Below, piece after piece: positions 1-8,900 of a stretch of 64,000 nt of DNA; the first letter of the stretch is position 1; every line of letters begins with the position of its first letter. The position numbers and the translations under genes are program-made. The stretch is taken from positions 170,345-234,344 of the forward strand of contig NZ_JAERSF010000006.1 in assembly GCF_016735615.1 (NCBI RefSeq), in the 5' to 3' direction. The notes under the pieces are model-generated. The model did not search any database. It was given only the letters and a program-made list of their open reading frames with translations, and had not been told where the DNA came from. Source of the stretch: Flavobacterium tagetis. Its GTDB lineage: Bacteria; Bacteroidota; Bacteroidia; Flavobacteriales; Flavobacteriaceae.

Positions 1-1460
1 CCTCTTACGAAGGAAAATCGTATACGAATGTGCCAGTAAAAATCACATCATTTGCTGATTTTCAGGCTTTTTTCTGTTTGCCAGATCCACCTGCTCCTGC
101 AAGTCCGTCTAAACAGTACAAACCTGAATACTACTTAGTAGCAGAAAAAAGTCAACCTTTAAAAGGAGACTACATGCTAATTTCAGGAACGTACTACTCT
201 ATAGTTCCAGATCCTAACACGGTTTATTATTTATACAATAGTGTAAGGCTTTTTTATGAAAATGGCGGTGGAGATGCTTATATTGTTTCTGTTGGTTCTT
301 ATGGACCTGCATCACAAAAACCAGGAACTCTAGGAACTCCGGTTGTAAACCCAAATGTTCAGCTGAATGATTTGACTAAAGGCCTTTCTTTATTGTTGAA
401 TGAGCAAGAACCAACAATGTACATTTGTCCTGAAGCAACTTTATTAAGTGTAGAAAACAATGGTACGCTTATGCAATCTATGCTTCTTCAGGCTACGCAA
501 ATGCAAACTGCGATGTGTTTGTTTGACATTATTGGCGGTGATGCTCCAGATCCTATTTTGTATACGGAAGATATTACCAATTTCAGAATGAACACTGGTT
601 CTGTTGGGTTAAACTACGGAATGGCTTATTACCCTTTTGTAGGAACTACCATAATGCAAAATTCTGATATTGATTACACTAATTTATTTGGCGGAGATGT
701 CAAACAACTAGAAGCCGTTCTTAATCCGCCTAGTGCTCCTAACCCAGCAGTTGCATCAATTATTGCTAATATCCAAAATCCGTCAAGCACCTTAACAGTA
801 ACGCAAAATCACAATGCATTGCTTATAGCAAGTCAGACGTACTCGTTAATGATAAAACATATTTTGGCAGATGCTAATATTCTTCCTCCAAGCGGTGCCA
901 TGGCAGGAGTTATTACAACTGTAGACAATGCCGTTGGTCCGTGGGAAGCTCCTGCAAATACTTCTATAGTAGGCGTATCTTCATTGCCAATCTCTATTTC
1001 TGAAAGTCAGCAAGCCAATTTAAACGTTGATGCTGTTTCTGGTAAATCGATTAATGCCATTAGAACATTTAACGGTTTGGGAATTTTAATATGGGGGTCG
1101 AGAACCTTAGACGGAAACAGTCAGGATTGGAGATATATTCCCGTACGCAGAACCATGATATTTTTGGAGCAATCTTGTAAACTGGCAGCACAAGCGTACG
1201 TATTTCAACCTAATGACAAAAATACTTGGGAAGCTGTTATTTCTATGATCAGCAGTTTTCTTAGTTCGATCTGGAAACAAGGAGGTTTACAGGGAGCAAG
1301 CGCTTCTGAAGCTTTTTCTGTTGCCTGCGGATTGGGCTCTACAATGACGGCAGATGATCTTTTAAATGGTTTTATGAATGTAACCGTAAAAGTTGCAGTT
1401 GTTCATCCTGCTGAATTCATTGTCTTGACGTTTCAACAGCAAATGGCAACTTCTAGTTAA
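1..1460 (+). CDS. eCIS/phage-like tail sheath protein (5' end outside window)
   Basis: This is the outer contractile sheath of an extracellular contractile injection system, corresponding to Afp2/3/4. The frame is open from base 3 to the stop at 1460, so the gene starts upstream of the window. The internal GTG at 30 is not a credible start, because residues before it (SYEGKSYTN) lead directly into the typical VKITSFADFQAFF sheath motif. The C-terminal part has the conserved sheath pattern: NAIRTFNGLGILIWGSRTL, then DWRYIPVRRTMIFLEQS, and a final strand VKVAVVHPAEFIVLTF. Tube genes follow 48 bases downstream, as in Afp and PVC operons. Family assignment is firm. Which of the several sheath paralogues it matches cannot be told, because the others would lie outside the window. 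Confidence 0.93.
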   Translation, partial: SYEGKSYTNVPVKITSFADFQAFFCLPDPPAPASPSKQYKPEYYLVAEKSQPLKGDYMLISGTYYSIVPDPNTVYYLYNSVRLFYENGGGDAYIVSVGSYGPASQKPGTLGTPVVNPNVQLNDLTKGLSLLLNEQEPTMYICPEATLLSVENNGTLMQSMLLQATQMQTAMCLFDIIGGDAPDPILYTEDITNFRMNTGSVGLNYGMAYYPFVGTTIMQNSDIDYTNLFGGDVKQLEAVLNPPSAPNPAVASIIANIQNPSSTLTVTQNHNALLIASQTYSLMIKHILADANILPPSGAMAGVITTVDNAVGPWEAPANTSIVGVSSLPISISESQQANLNVDAVSGKSINAIRTFNGLGILIWGSRTLDGNSQDWRYIPVRRTMIFLEQSCKLAAQAYVFQPNDKNTWEAVISMISSFLSSIWKQGGLQGASASEAFSVACGLGSTMTADDLLNGFMNVTVKVAVVHPAEFIVLTFQQQMATSS

Positions 1461-1508
1461 TCATATAAATACTCACTTAAGTAAATTTTAATTTAAATAT
1501 AAAACAAT

Positions 1509-1979
1509 ATGGCAACAGATGACGGAAGCGCACAAGGCGCAACATGGCCCATGCCAAAGTTTAGATTCGAAGTAGATCTTGGAACAGAATTAACAAAAGT
1601 AGCTTTTCAAGAAGTTACCGGAATGGATGTCGAAAATCAAATTATAGAGTATCGCAAAAGCAACAGTCCTCTTTTTTCTGTAGAGAAAATGCCTGGAATT
1701 ACTAAATACGGAAACGTAACAATGAAACGTGGAATTTTTGTAAACGATAATACTTTTTGGGATTGGCATCAGCAAGTCGTAATGAATACGATTAAAAGAA
1801 GAACGGTTCTGATAAAATTATTAGACGAAAAAGGCGGCGTAACCATGCAATGGACTTTAAACAATGCTTGGCCAACCAAAATTACCAGCACCGATTTAAA
1901 ATCTGATGGTAACGAAGTTGCGGTAGACACTATAGAAATTGCACACGAACAACTGATCATCAAAAATGGCGGTAAGTAA
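1509..1979 (+). CDS. eCIS inner tube protein 1 (Afp1-like)
   Basis: A 156-residue inner tube protein of the T4 gp19 / Afp1 family, whose hexamers stack into the tube that the sheath drives outward. The N-terminal half shows the family pattern FRFEVDLG...FQEVTGMDVENQIIEYRKS. The second half has MKRGIF...W and the very typical VTMQWTLNNAWPTKI followed by EVAVDTIEIAHE. There is no signal peptide, as expected for a particle assembled in the cytoplasm. It follows the sheath gene and overlaps the next tube gene by 14 bases, so the two are probably translated together. The ATG at 1509 gives the usual family length. Confidence 0.93.
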   Translation: MATDDGSAQGATWPMPKFRFEVDLGTELTKVAFQEVTGMDVENQIIEYRKSNSPLFSVEKMPGITKYGNVTMKRGIFVNDNTFWDWHQQVVMNTIKRRTVLIKLLDEKGGVTMQWTLNNAWPTKITSTDLKSDGNEVAVDTIEIAHEQLIIKNGGK

Positions 1980-2436
1980 TGATTATCCTGTAAGCTTTTA
2001 TTTTACACTCTCTTTTGCGGGTGTAGATGCGGCTTTCAAAGAGGTATCTGGAATTTCTAAAGAACTAAGCGTAGAAGAAATTGTTTGCGGAGGCGAAAAT
2101 AGATTTAAATATCGCCTCCCAACTATTTCTAACAGTCAAAACTTAGTGCTTAAAAGAGCCATGGTTCCTGCAGGATCTCAATTGGTCAATTGGTGCGCCA
2201 ATTGCATCGATCAGGGATTATCAAACCCGATACAGCCTAAAAATGTGATTCTAAAACTGCTCGATGCATCGGGTGTTGTATGCATGCAATGGACTTTTAA
2301 CAATGCTTATCCAGTAAAATATTCTGTTTCTGACTTAAACTCTCAGGAAAGCAATATTGCGATCGAATCTATTGAATTGGCTTACACCTATTTTGACATT
2401 TCTAAGGACACCAAATTTGATAAACTTTTTACATAA
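1966..2436 (+). CDS. eCIS inner tube protein 2 (Afp5-like)
   Basis: A second 156-residue tube protein, paralogous to the one just upstream. It shares the FxEVSGIS motif near the N-terminus, LKRAMVP in the middle and the diagnostic VVCMQWTFNNAYPVKY followed by SNIAIESIELAY. In Afp and PVC particles a second tube-like protein (Afp5) sits at the junction between the tube and the spike complex, and its gene order matches this one. The start ATG lies inside the end of the upstream tube gene (14-base overlap). The role as baseplate-proximal tube layer is inferred from gene order. The fold assignment is direct from sequence. Confidence 0.9.
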   Translation: MAVSNDYPVSFYFTLSFAGVDAAFKEVSGISKELSVEEIVCGGENRFKYRLPTISNSQNLVLKRAMVPAGSQLVNWCANCIDQGLSNPIQPKNVILKLLDASGVVCMQWTFNNAYPVKYSVSDLNSQESNIAIESIELAYTYFDISKDTKFDKLFT

Positions 2437-2442
2437 ATCATT

Positions 2443-2613
2443 ATGCCAATAGAAATAAGAGAACTCGTTATTAAAACAGAAATCGTAACGAACAACAATA
2501 AAAATTCGGCTCTGACTAAAGAAAGGGAACTGTCTCTATTGAGAAAACAATTGCTCGAAGAATGCAAAAGATTAATTGCTGAGAAAAATCAAGACAACAG
2601 CTATAAACGTTAA
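2443..2613 (+). CDS. Small DUF5908-like protein in the Afp6 position
   Basis: A 56-residue open frame fills the gap between the second tube gene and the LysM gene. It begins MPIEIRELVIKTEIV and ends in a highly charged helix with ELSLLRKQLLEECKRLIAEKNQ. The opening MPIEIxELxIK is, from memory, the signature of the DUF5908 family found in contractile injection operons of Bacteroidota. The position matches the small afp6/pvc6 gene. It starts 7 bases after the upstream stop and ends 12 bases before the next ATG, so it sits squarely in the operon. Its function is not established; a role in baseplate or tube assembly is only inferred from position. Confidence 0.8.
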   Translation: MPIEIRELVIKTEIVTNNNKNSALTKERELSLLRKQLLEECKRLIAEKNQDNSYKR

Positions 2614-2624
2614 AGAATACCCCA

Positions 2625-3299
2625 ATGGCAACTTTAGAATTAATGAAAATTACGGGCTATACAGATGAAGAATTTCAAAACAAATTCTCTGGTAATCCGT
2701 ATGCATTCATGATTAATCCTGACAATATCAAAATACAAAAAAGCATCGAATACAACGAACAGCAAGCTCCTGCAACAAGTTCGGCTTCGCAAAAATACAA
2801 AAGTACTCCAAGCGATAAACTGAGCTTTGAAATGGTGATAGACTGCACTGGAATCATAGATGTCAAACGTACCGATATGGCCAAAGAAATAACAGCATTA
2901 GAGACGATAATTTATACTTATAATGGCAAAATACACCGTCCTAATTTTGTAAAAGTGCAGTGGGGTCAGAATATTACATTCAACGGAGTTCTCGATTCTA
3001 TCGACATCTCTTATACCCTATTTAAACCAGATGGAAGTCCGCTAAGAGCCAAGATATCTTTGTCTTTTAGTCGTTATATTTCTCCAAAAACTGTAACTAG
3101 AACAGATGCTCCAGAATCTCCAGACCTTACGCATATTGTAAGCGTCTCAGAAGGAATGTCTTTACCGCAATTGTGCCAGAAAGTATGGAATGACGATTCG
3201 TTTTACATACAAGTTGCGGAGTACAACAAACTAAACAAATTCAGAAACCTCAACGGTATCGACAAATTAATATTTCCACCAATAAACCCTTCTAATTAA
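2625..3299 (+). CDS. eCIS LysM-domain tube/spike adaptor (Afp7-like)
   Basis: A 224-residue protein of the Afp7 / T4 gp53-like class that joins the inner tube to the VgrG-like spike. The first about 165 residues form the adaptor domain, with FMINPDNIKIQKSIEYNEQQAP and a central VKVQWGQNITFNGVLDSIDISYTLF segment. The C-terminus carries a LysM motif: THIVSVSEGMSLPQLCQKVW, then YIQVAEYNKLN and IDKLIFPP. The stop overlaps the start of the spike gene by one base (TAATG), which suggests coupled translation. LysM domains in this position normally make contacts inside the baseplate rather than bind peptidoglycan. Assignment is confident from both motif content and gene order. Confidence 0.9.
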   Translation: MATLELMKITGYTDEEFQNKFSGNPYAFMINPDNIKIQKSIEYNEQQAPATSSASQKYKSTPSDKLSFEMVIDCTGIIDVKRTDMAKEITALETIIYTYNGKIHRPNFVKVQWGQNITFNGVLDSIDISYTLFKPDGSPLRAKISLSFSRYISPKTVTRTDAPESPDLTHIVSVSEGMSLPQLCQKVWNDDSFYIQVAEYNKLNKFRNLNGIDKLIFPPINPSN

Positions 3300-5098
3300 T
3301 GAGTGCTTCAACTGAAATAAAAAGTGGCGGAATTGCAACATTCGCAGTCAAAGTTAATGGAAAAGCTATAGCCGATGAACTAAGCGTGCTTTCTATTCAT
3401 ATTGAAAAAAAAGTAAATCGAATTGCTTCTGCAAAAATTATAATTCTAGACGGAGAACCCAATACAGGTAAATTTGATGCTAGTTCTTCTGCGACTTTTG
3501 CTCCAGGAGCATCGATCAGCATTGAAGCTGGATACGACAATACTAATACGATTATTTTCTCTGGCTTAATTATGAGTCAGACCCTTCGCGTTGATAATCT
3601 TGTCGGATCTGCTCTAGAAGTAGAATGCCGTGACAGTGCCATAAAAATGATTGTAGGCCGCAAAAGCCTTACTTTTTCTAAACAGAAAGACAGTGATATT
3701 ATAGCATCAATTATAGGAACTTATTCTGGGTTAAGTGCAGATGTTACTGCCACAAGTACAGAATGGCCTGAACAGATCCAATTTTATGCTACCGATTGGG
3801 ATTATATTATGTCACTAGCGGAAGCAAATGGACTAATTGTAACCACTTTAAACGGAAAAATTTCTGTATTTCCTCCTGATAAAACTACGACATCGGTGCT
3901 TACGGTAACTTATGGAGATAATCTACTTGAGTTTAATGCCAAACTAAATGCAGTAACACAATTAGGAAACGTAGCTGCCAATAGCTGGGATTTTAAAACC
4001 CAAGCCGTTTCAACGGGCAATGCTGCACCAAATGTTTCAGGAGCTGGAAATTTAACTACAAAAAAATTATCTGATGTTATCGGACTTTCTACGTATCAAT
4101 TGCAGACTTCTGCTCCATTAGAAACAGCAGATTTAACCAATTGGTCAAAAGCCCAGATTATTAAAAGTGAATATTCTAAAATAATGGGTGAAGCTAAATT
4201 TCAAGGCACAAATTTAGTCGACCCTGGAAAATATATGACCTTCGCTGGTCTTGGAGATCGCTTTAATGGCGATTACCTCATTGGAGGCGTTGTGCACGAT
4301 TTGTCTCAAGGAAACTGGGTTACTGAAGTAGCACTTGGACTTTCTCCTTTATGGTTTACCGAAGAACCAGATGTTATGGCACCTCCGGCATCTGGTCTTG
4401 TTCCTGGTGCAAAAGGTCTCTTTAACGCAACAGTAAAACAGATGTATGAAGATCCCGATTCTCAATATCGAGTTTTAGTCGATGTTCCATTATTAGACCC
4501 AAAAGGTCAAGGAATCTGGGCGCGTCTTACCAATTTTTATTCAACAAGCGGAGCTGGAGCCTTTTTCATGCCCGAAGTTGGAGATGAAGTCATTTTGGGT
4601 TTTATAAATGAGGATCCGCGTTATCCTATAATTCTTGGAAGCGTTTATAGCAGTACAAGCATAAAACCTTTTACAGGTTTAGATCCAAATCAGAAAAACT
4701 CAATAAAAGCGATTGTTTCCAAATCAGGAATCTCAGTACAATTTGATGATGATAATAAAGTATGGACTGTTGCCACTCCTAATAAAAATACAATCATCAT
4801 AAGCGATAAAGACAAGAAAATCACCATTCAGGACGAAAACAATAACAGTATCGTAATGTCTAGCAGTGGAATTGATTTATCAAGTCAGAAAAACATCAAC
4901 ATCTCAGCCAATCAAAACGTTACCATCAAAGGAAACCAAGGCGTCAACATACAATCAAGCGGTGGAGATGTCGCAATAAAAGGCCTAAACATAAAAGAAA
5001 ACGCAGATATGCAATACAGCGCTCAAGGCGGACAAATGGCACAAGTTTCTGGAGGAATGCAATTGACTCTGAAAGGTGCAATGGTCATGATTAATTAA
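3299..5098 (+). CDS. VgrG-like spike protein (Afp8-like)
   Basis: A 599-residue fused spike protein equivalent to Afp8/VgrG, combining T4 gp27-like and gp5-like parts. Residues about 1-360 hold the gp27-like base domains, starting with VLSIHIEKKVNRIASAKIII. An OB-fold gp5 domain follows at about 365-460, with GLFNATVKQMYEDPDSQYRV, FFMPEVGDEVILGFINEDP and YPIILGSVYS. The C-terminal 120 residues are repetitive short strands (IIISDKDKKITIQDENNNSI, INISANQNVTIKG) expected of a trimeric beta-helix needle. No extra effector domain is appended, so cargo is likely carried separately. The PAAR gene that caps the needle follows 77 bases later. Confidence 0.93.
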   Translation: MSASTEIKSGGIATFAVKVNGKAIADELSVLSIHIEKKVNRIASAKIIILDGEPNTGKFDASSSATFAPGASISIEAGYDNTNTIIFSGLIMSQTLRVDNLVGSALEVECRDSAIKMIVGRKSLTFSKQKDSDIIASIIGTYSGLSADVTATSTEWPEQIQFYATDWDYIMSLAEANGLIVTTLNGKISVFPPDKTTTSVLTVTYGDNLLEFNAKLNAVTQLGNVAANSWDFKTQAVSTGNAAPNVSGAGNLTTKKLSDVIGLSTYQLQTSAPLETADLTNWSKAQIIKSEYSKIMGEAKFQGTNLVDPGKYMTFAGLGDRFNGDYLIGGVVHDLSQGNWVTEVALGLSPLWFTEEPDVMAPPASGLVPGAKGLFNATVKQMYEDPDSQYRVLVDVPLLDPKGQGIWARLTNFYSTSGAGAFFMPEVGDEVILGFINEDPRYPIILGSVYSSTSIKPFTGLDPNQKNSIKAIVSKSGISVQFDDDNKVWTVATPNKNTIIISDKDKKITIQDENNNSIVMSSSGIDLSSQKNINISANQNVTIKGNQGVNIQSSGGDVAIKGLNIKENADMQYSAQGGQMAQVSGGMQLTLKGAMVMIN

Positions 5099-5175
5099 GA
5101 TGAAAGATGCTAGAAGCAAGATTCGCTAATCGCGATTAAACAAATAAACGATTAACCAATTAAACAAAATAAACT

Positions 5176-5475
5176 ATGCCACCAGCAGCAAGACTTACAG
5201 ATTTTCATCAATGTCCGATGGTTACTCCTGGAGTACCACCAATTCCTCATGTAGGCGGACCGATAATTGGCCCATGTGCGCCTACTGTTTTAATAGCAGG
5301 ATTACCAGCCGCCAAAGTTGGCGATACATTGGTTTGTGTAGGGCCTCCAGATTCTATTATAAAAGGATCTGCAACGGTTATGATATGCGGTATGCCAGCC
5401 GCAAGAATGGGAGATCAAACTGCTCACGGAGGATCCATTATGCTAGGAGCATTTAATGTAATGATCGGTGGATAA
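5176..5475 (+). CDS. PAAR-domain spike tip (Afp10-like)
   Basis: A 99-residue PAAR protein that forms the conical tip of the spike. It has the PAAR pattern MPPAARLTDFHQCP near the start and a second PAAR-like turn at CGMPAARMGDQTAHGG. Candidate zinc ligands include H11 and C13 near the N-terminus and H84 near the C-terminus. It has no appended toxin domain. Its stop overlaps the GTG start of the gp25-like gene by 8 bases. In Afp itself the gp25 gene (afp9) precedes the PAAR gene (afp10); here the order is reversed. The family call is secure. Confidence 0.93.
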   Translation: MPPAARLTDFHQCPMVTPGVPPIPHVGGPIIGPCAPTVLIAGLPAAKVGDTLVCVGPPDSIIKGSATVMICGMPAARMGDQTAHGGSIMLGAFNVMIGG

Positions 5476-5902
5476 TATAGCACATAATGACACTGCCTTT
5501 TTAGGTTCAGGATGGGCATTTCCTGTTTCATTCTCTGCAGATAATCATCAGTTAAATCTATCTGCTAATGAAACCAATATTAACGAGTCGATCAATGTCA
5601 TTTTAAATACTCGTAAAGGCGAGCGAACACTTGAAGCTGAATTTGGTTCTGGAATTCAACAATTTATGTTCAAAAAAATTGACAGTACATTGAAAGGCGA
5701 AATTATAGAAGCCATCAAGTTTGCTTTATTACGTTACGAACCGAGAATACTTGTTCAAGACGTTAGAATTGCATCTACCGATATAGTAAACGGAACTATA
5801 GAAATACTGATTAGCTACATCTATTCTAAAACCAATACAAGACACAATTATGTGTTCCCATTCTATTTAAAAGAAGGAACCAACTTAGACAAGAAAAAAT
5901 GA
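5468..5902 (+). CDS. gp25/gpW-like baseplate wedge protein (Afp9-like)
   Basis: A 144-residue baseplate wedge protein of the T4 gp25 family. It has the hallmark sequence ESINVILNTRKGERTLEAEFGSGIQQFMF, including the conserved RxGER(x)4-xFG core that initiates sheath polymerisation, followed by ALLRYEPRI. The only usable start in this frame is GTG at 5468; no ATG is in frame before the conserved region. That GTG lies within the last codons of the PAAR gene, so translation is probably coupled. Its stop overlaps the start of the next gene by four bases (ATGA). Confidence 0.9.
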   Translation: MDNIAHNDTAFLGSGWAFPVSFSADNHQLNLSANETNINESINVILNTRKGERTLEAEFGSGIQQFMFKKIDSTLKGEIIEAIKFALLRYEPRILVQDVRIASTDIVNGTIEILISYIYSKTNTRHNYVFPFYLKEGTNLDKKK

Positions 5903-8900
5903 TTTTAATTGATCAAAATAGCGCCATAAATTCTCTTAACGAAGCACTCGTTCCAAATCCGCATTTAATAGACGGAAGAACCGAGCAAGACTGGCTTTAC
6001 TTTTTGACAGAATTTAGCAAATTGATCAATTTCTATAATGACAGCAATACCATTGACGGAAACTGGAGTCCATTTTTACTCAAAGATCCCGTTTTTTTGA
6101 CAGCTTCGATTTCAAAAACAAATTACAAAAAACTGTACGTTGACTATAAAAATGGTTGTTTAGAAATTCAAAACTTAATCCTAAAAAAAGTCTTGATTCC
6201 GAACTCAAGAGCTTTAAATAACTTGTTTGATCGCATTACGGCTATCTATCAAATTATAGAACGATGGACGCATTATATGCAAAGCAATAGTGAAATATAC
6301 GATCTCAAAACGTATATGTTGCAAGAAGTAAAAACTAGATTAAGCATTGATTTTTGGGCTATTCAATCCTATCGACAATATTTGTACAAACTAAATGTCG
6401 ATGGTTTATTTATTATGTCGGCTCCTTTTGAAGAATTCAAATCTTTTGACAAAAATATCTGGTATATCAATAAAGATAAAATTCCTTTTTGGCAGGTTTT
6501 CGGATTTGAAAAAGAACATCCGATTTTGCAGGAAACTAAGTCCGTACTGATTACTAGCTTGGATATTCTAACCAAAATCGGCGATAAGTTGTTTCAGTTT
6601 TTAGAAACCATAATTCATCATGCTTCAAAAGAATTTAAGAAACTAAACCTTAAAAAAGGACATTTTCCAGATACTGTTTTGTTGCGTTCATTTGTAAATA
6701 TTCTAAAAATTCAGCAAGAGCAATTAAATGGACTTTCAGAGAAACATCTTGATTTTTATTATCAAAATATCCTGAAACAAACCAAATTACCTGCAGTTGC
6801 AGATCAGACGTTTTTGTGCGCAACACTTACAAAACCAACATCTGTTTATACTTTGCCTAAAGGAACTTTGTTTAACGCTGGAGTTGATGCAAATAAGAAT
6901 CCTATTTTGTTTGCATCACAAAAAAATGCAACCCTAAATCCTGCTACGATTGCAAGTGTACACAAGCTTTCCTATCAGAATAAAAACAATGCGTCTTACA
7001 ATTTACAAACTATTGTTAAGCCGACCGAAATTCAATTAGATGCAGAAAATAAGGCAATCAGCTGGGAAACTTTTGGTTCAGATGATCTTTCTCTAACCCC
7101 TTCTTTAATCGGAATTGGGTTTGCTTCGCCAATGCTATTATTACGTGAAGGAAAAAGAAAGATAACCTTGACACTAGAATTTGATTCGCCAATAGATTTA
7201 CAAATTCTTCAAAAAGCCAATTATTTTCTAAGCACGCAAAAAGATTGGCTAAAATTGGATTTGGTTCCATCAAATTTTACAATCGACGCAACAAGACAGA
7301 ATATCGTTACCATTGTTATCAATCTTGACGCTACTGTCGCTGCAATCGAACCGTTCTTGGTTAATCCAGACGGACTCAAAAGCGATTGGCCCATGATGAA
7401 GGTTTTGTTTCAAAACGTTCCTAATCCCCAGAATCCTCCTAAAGTTATTTCTATCACTATTGCCTTAAAAGTAACAGGTATGAAAACGTTTCAATTATAC
7501 AATGATTATGGAGAATTAAGCACCAAAAATCCATTTCCTCCTTTTGGACCAATTCCGTTGGTAAATGCCAATTTTATTATCGGAAACAATGAAATCTTAA
7601 GCAAACCTCTTGATAGTTTTATTGTAGAAATAGATTGGGATAAAAGACCTAATGATTTTTCAGTGTATTACAAGGAATACAACCTTTATTTAAATCCTCC
7701 TCCAAAAAAAACGTCGCTTATTGAGGAAATCGAAGAGGGAATCAAACACATTTTTTTTCCAAAAGAAGAAGAAAAAATAATTGTTCCCGAATTTTCGAAT
7801 GCCAGTTTTATGGTTGATTTTAATATTATGAAGAACAAATCTTGGCAAAATGTCAAAATGAGCAAAATTACCAGCAGTGAAGTTGATAAAGTATTTGTTC
7901 CCAAAGATCTTATCCCTAAACCTCTTTATCTGTTTGATCTTGAAACTGGAGATCCTAGCAAGCCTATTCTCAATGCATCTAGCAGTTATTATCTGTATTG
8001 CAAACCCGATTCGACTCTGAATACTATTGCGTCTCCAAAAATTCCTAAAATCTGGAAACCTGACCCAAACATTCAGAAAGAGGTTTTAAAATTTACAGAA
8101 GAAAGTTCATCTGGATTTGTAAAAATGACTTTGTCTAGTCCAGAATATGGTTTTGGTTCAGAATTGTATACAAATGTTGTGGCTAGCATTGCTTTGCAAA
8201 ACGGCAATAAACTTGCAATGGCTAAAGATCAAGAAGTAACCGATTTTATTGCTGCAGCCAATGTTCCGTTTGTTCCAAAAATACAAGGTTTTTCAGCTAT
8301 TTATAATGCCAGTGTCACCTACAAACTTGATGGCACTGCAGGCGATTATCCGCTACAATATTTTATTTATGCTCCATTCTCAAATTATACGGTTTTTGAT
8401 AGTGCTACGGCAGATAAAACCGAAACCAATCTATTCAGTACAGAAATCGTAGGGAGTTCTGAGAATGGTGCTGTAAAAGGTTTTCCGCTCTACCCGTCTT
8501 TCAATTATAACGGAGCATTGTTTATAGAACTGGATAATTTGATTTGCAACAGCACTTTGAATCTCTATTTTGAATTGGCCAGAAATTCGACTGCGCTAAC
8601 CAACCAGAATAGCATTTCGTATTATTATTTAAGCGAATCAGGTTGGAAAAACATTCAGCCATTGTCAGATCAGACCAACCAATTTAGATGTTCAGGAATT
8701 ATAGAAATTCCGATTCCAGCAGATTGCAACAATGACAATACTATAATGCCTGGAACTAAAAATTGGATTTCTATTGCGGCTATTGGCAACCTTGCTTCTT
8801 TTTCTAAAACCACTTTTATGCAAACCAACGGTTTTAGCGTGCAAAGAACAGGAACTGCATTTCTGACCGATACTGAAAGTCCGCATATTGATGCCAATAC

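Noticed and set aside
3299..5098. Reading the VgrG-like gene as part of a type VI secretion system
   Set aside because: The neighbouring tube, LysM, Afp11/12-like and Afp15-like genes, and the absence of TssJLM membrane-complex genes in the window, fit an extracellular particle better.
5211..5456. 81-codon plus-strand frame inside the PAAR gene
   Set aside because: Overlaps a clear PAAR gene in another frame and has no recognisable features.
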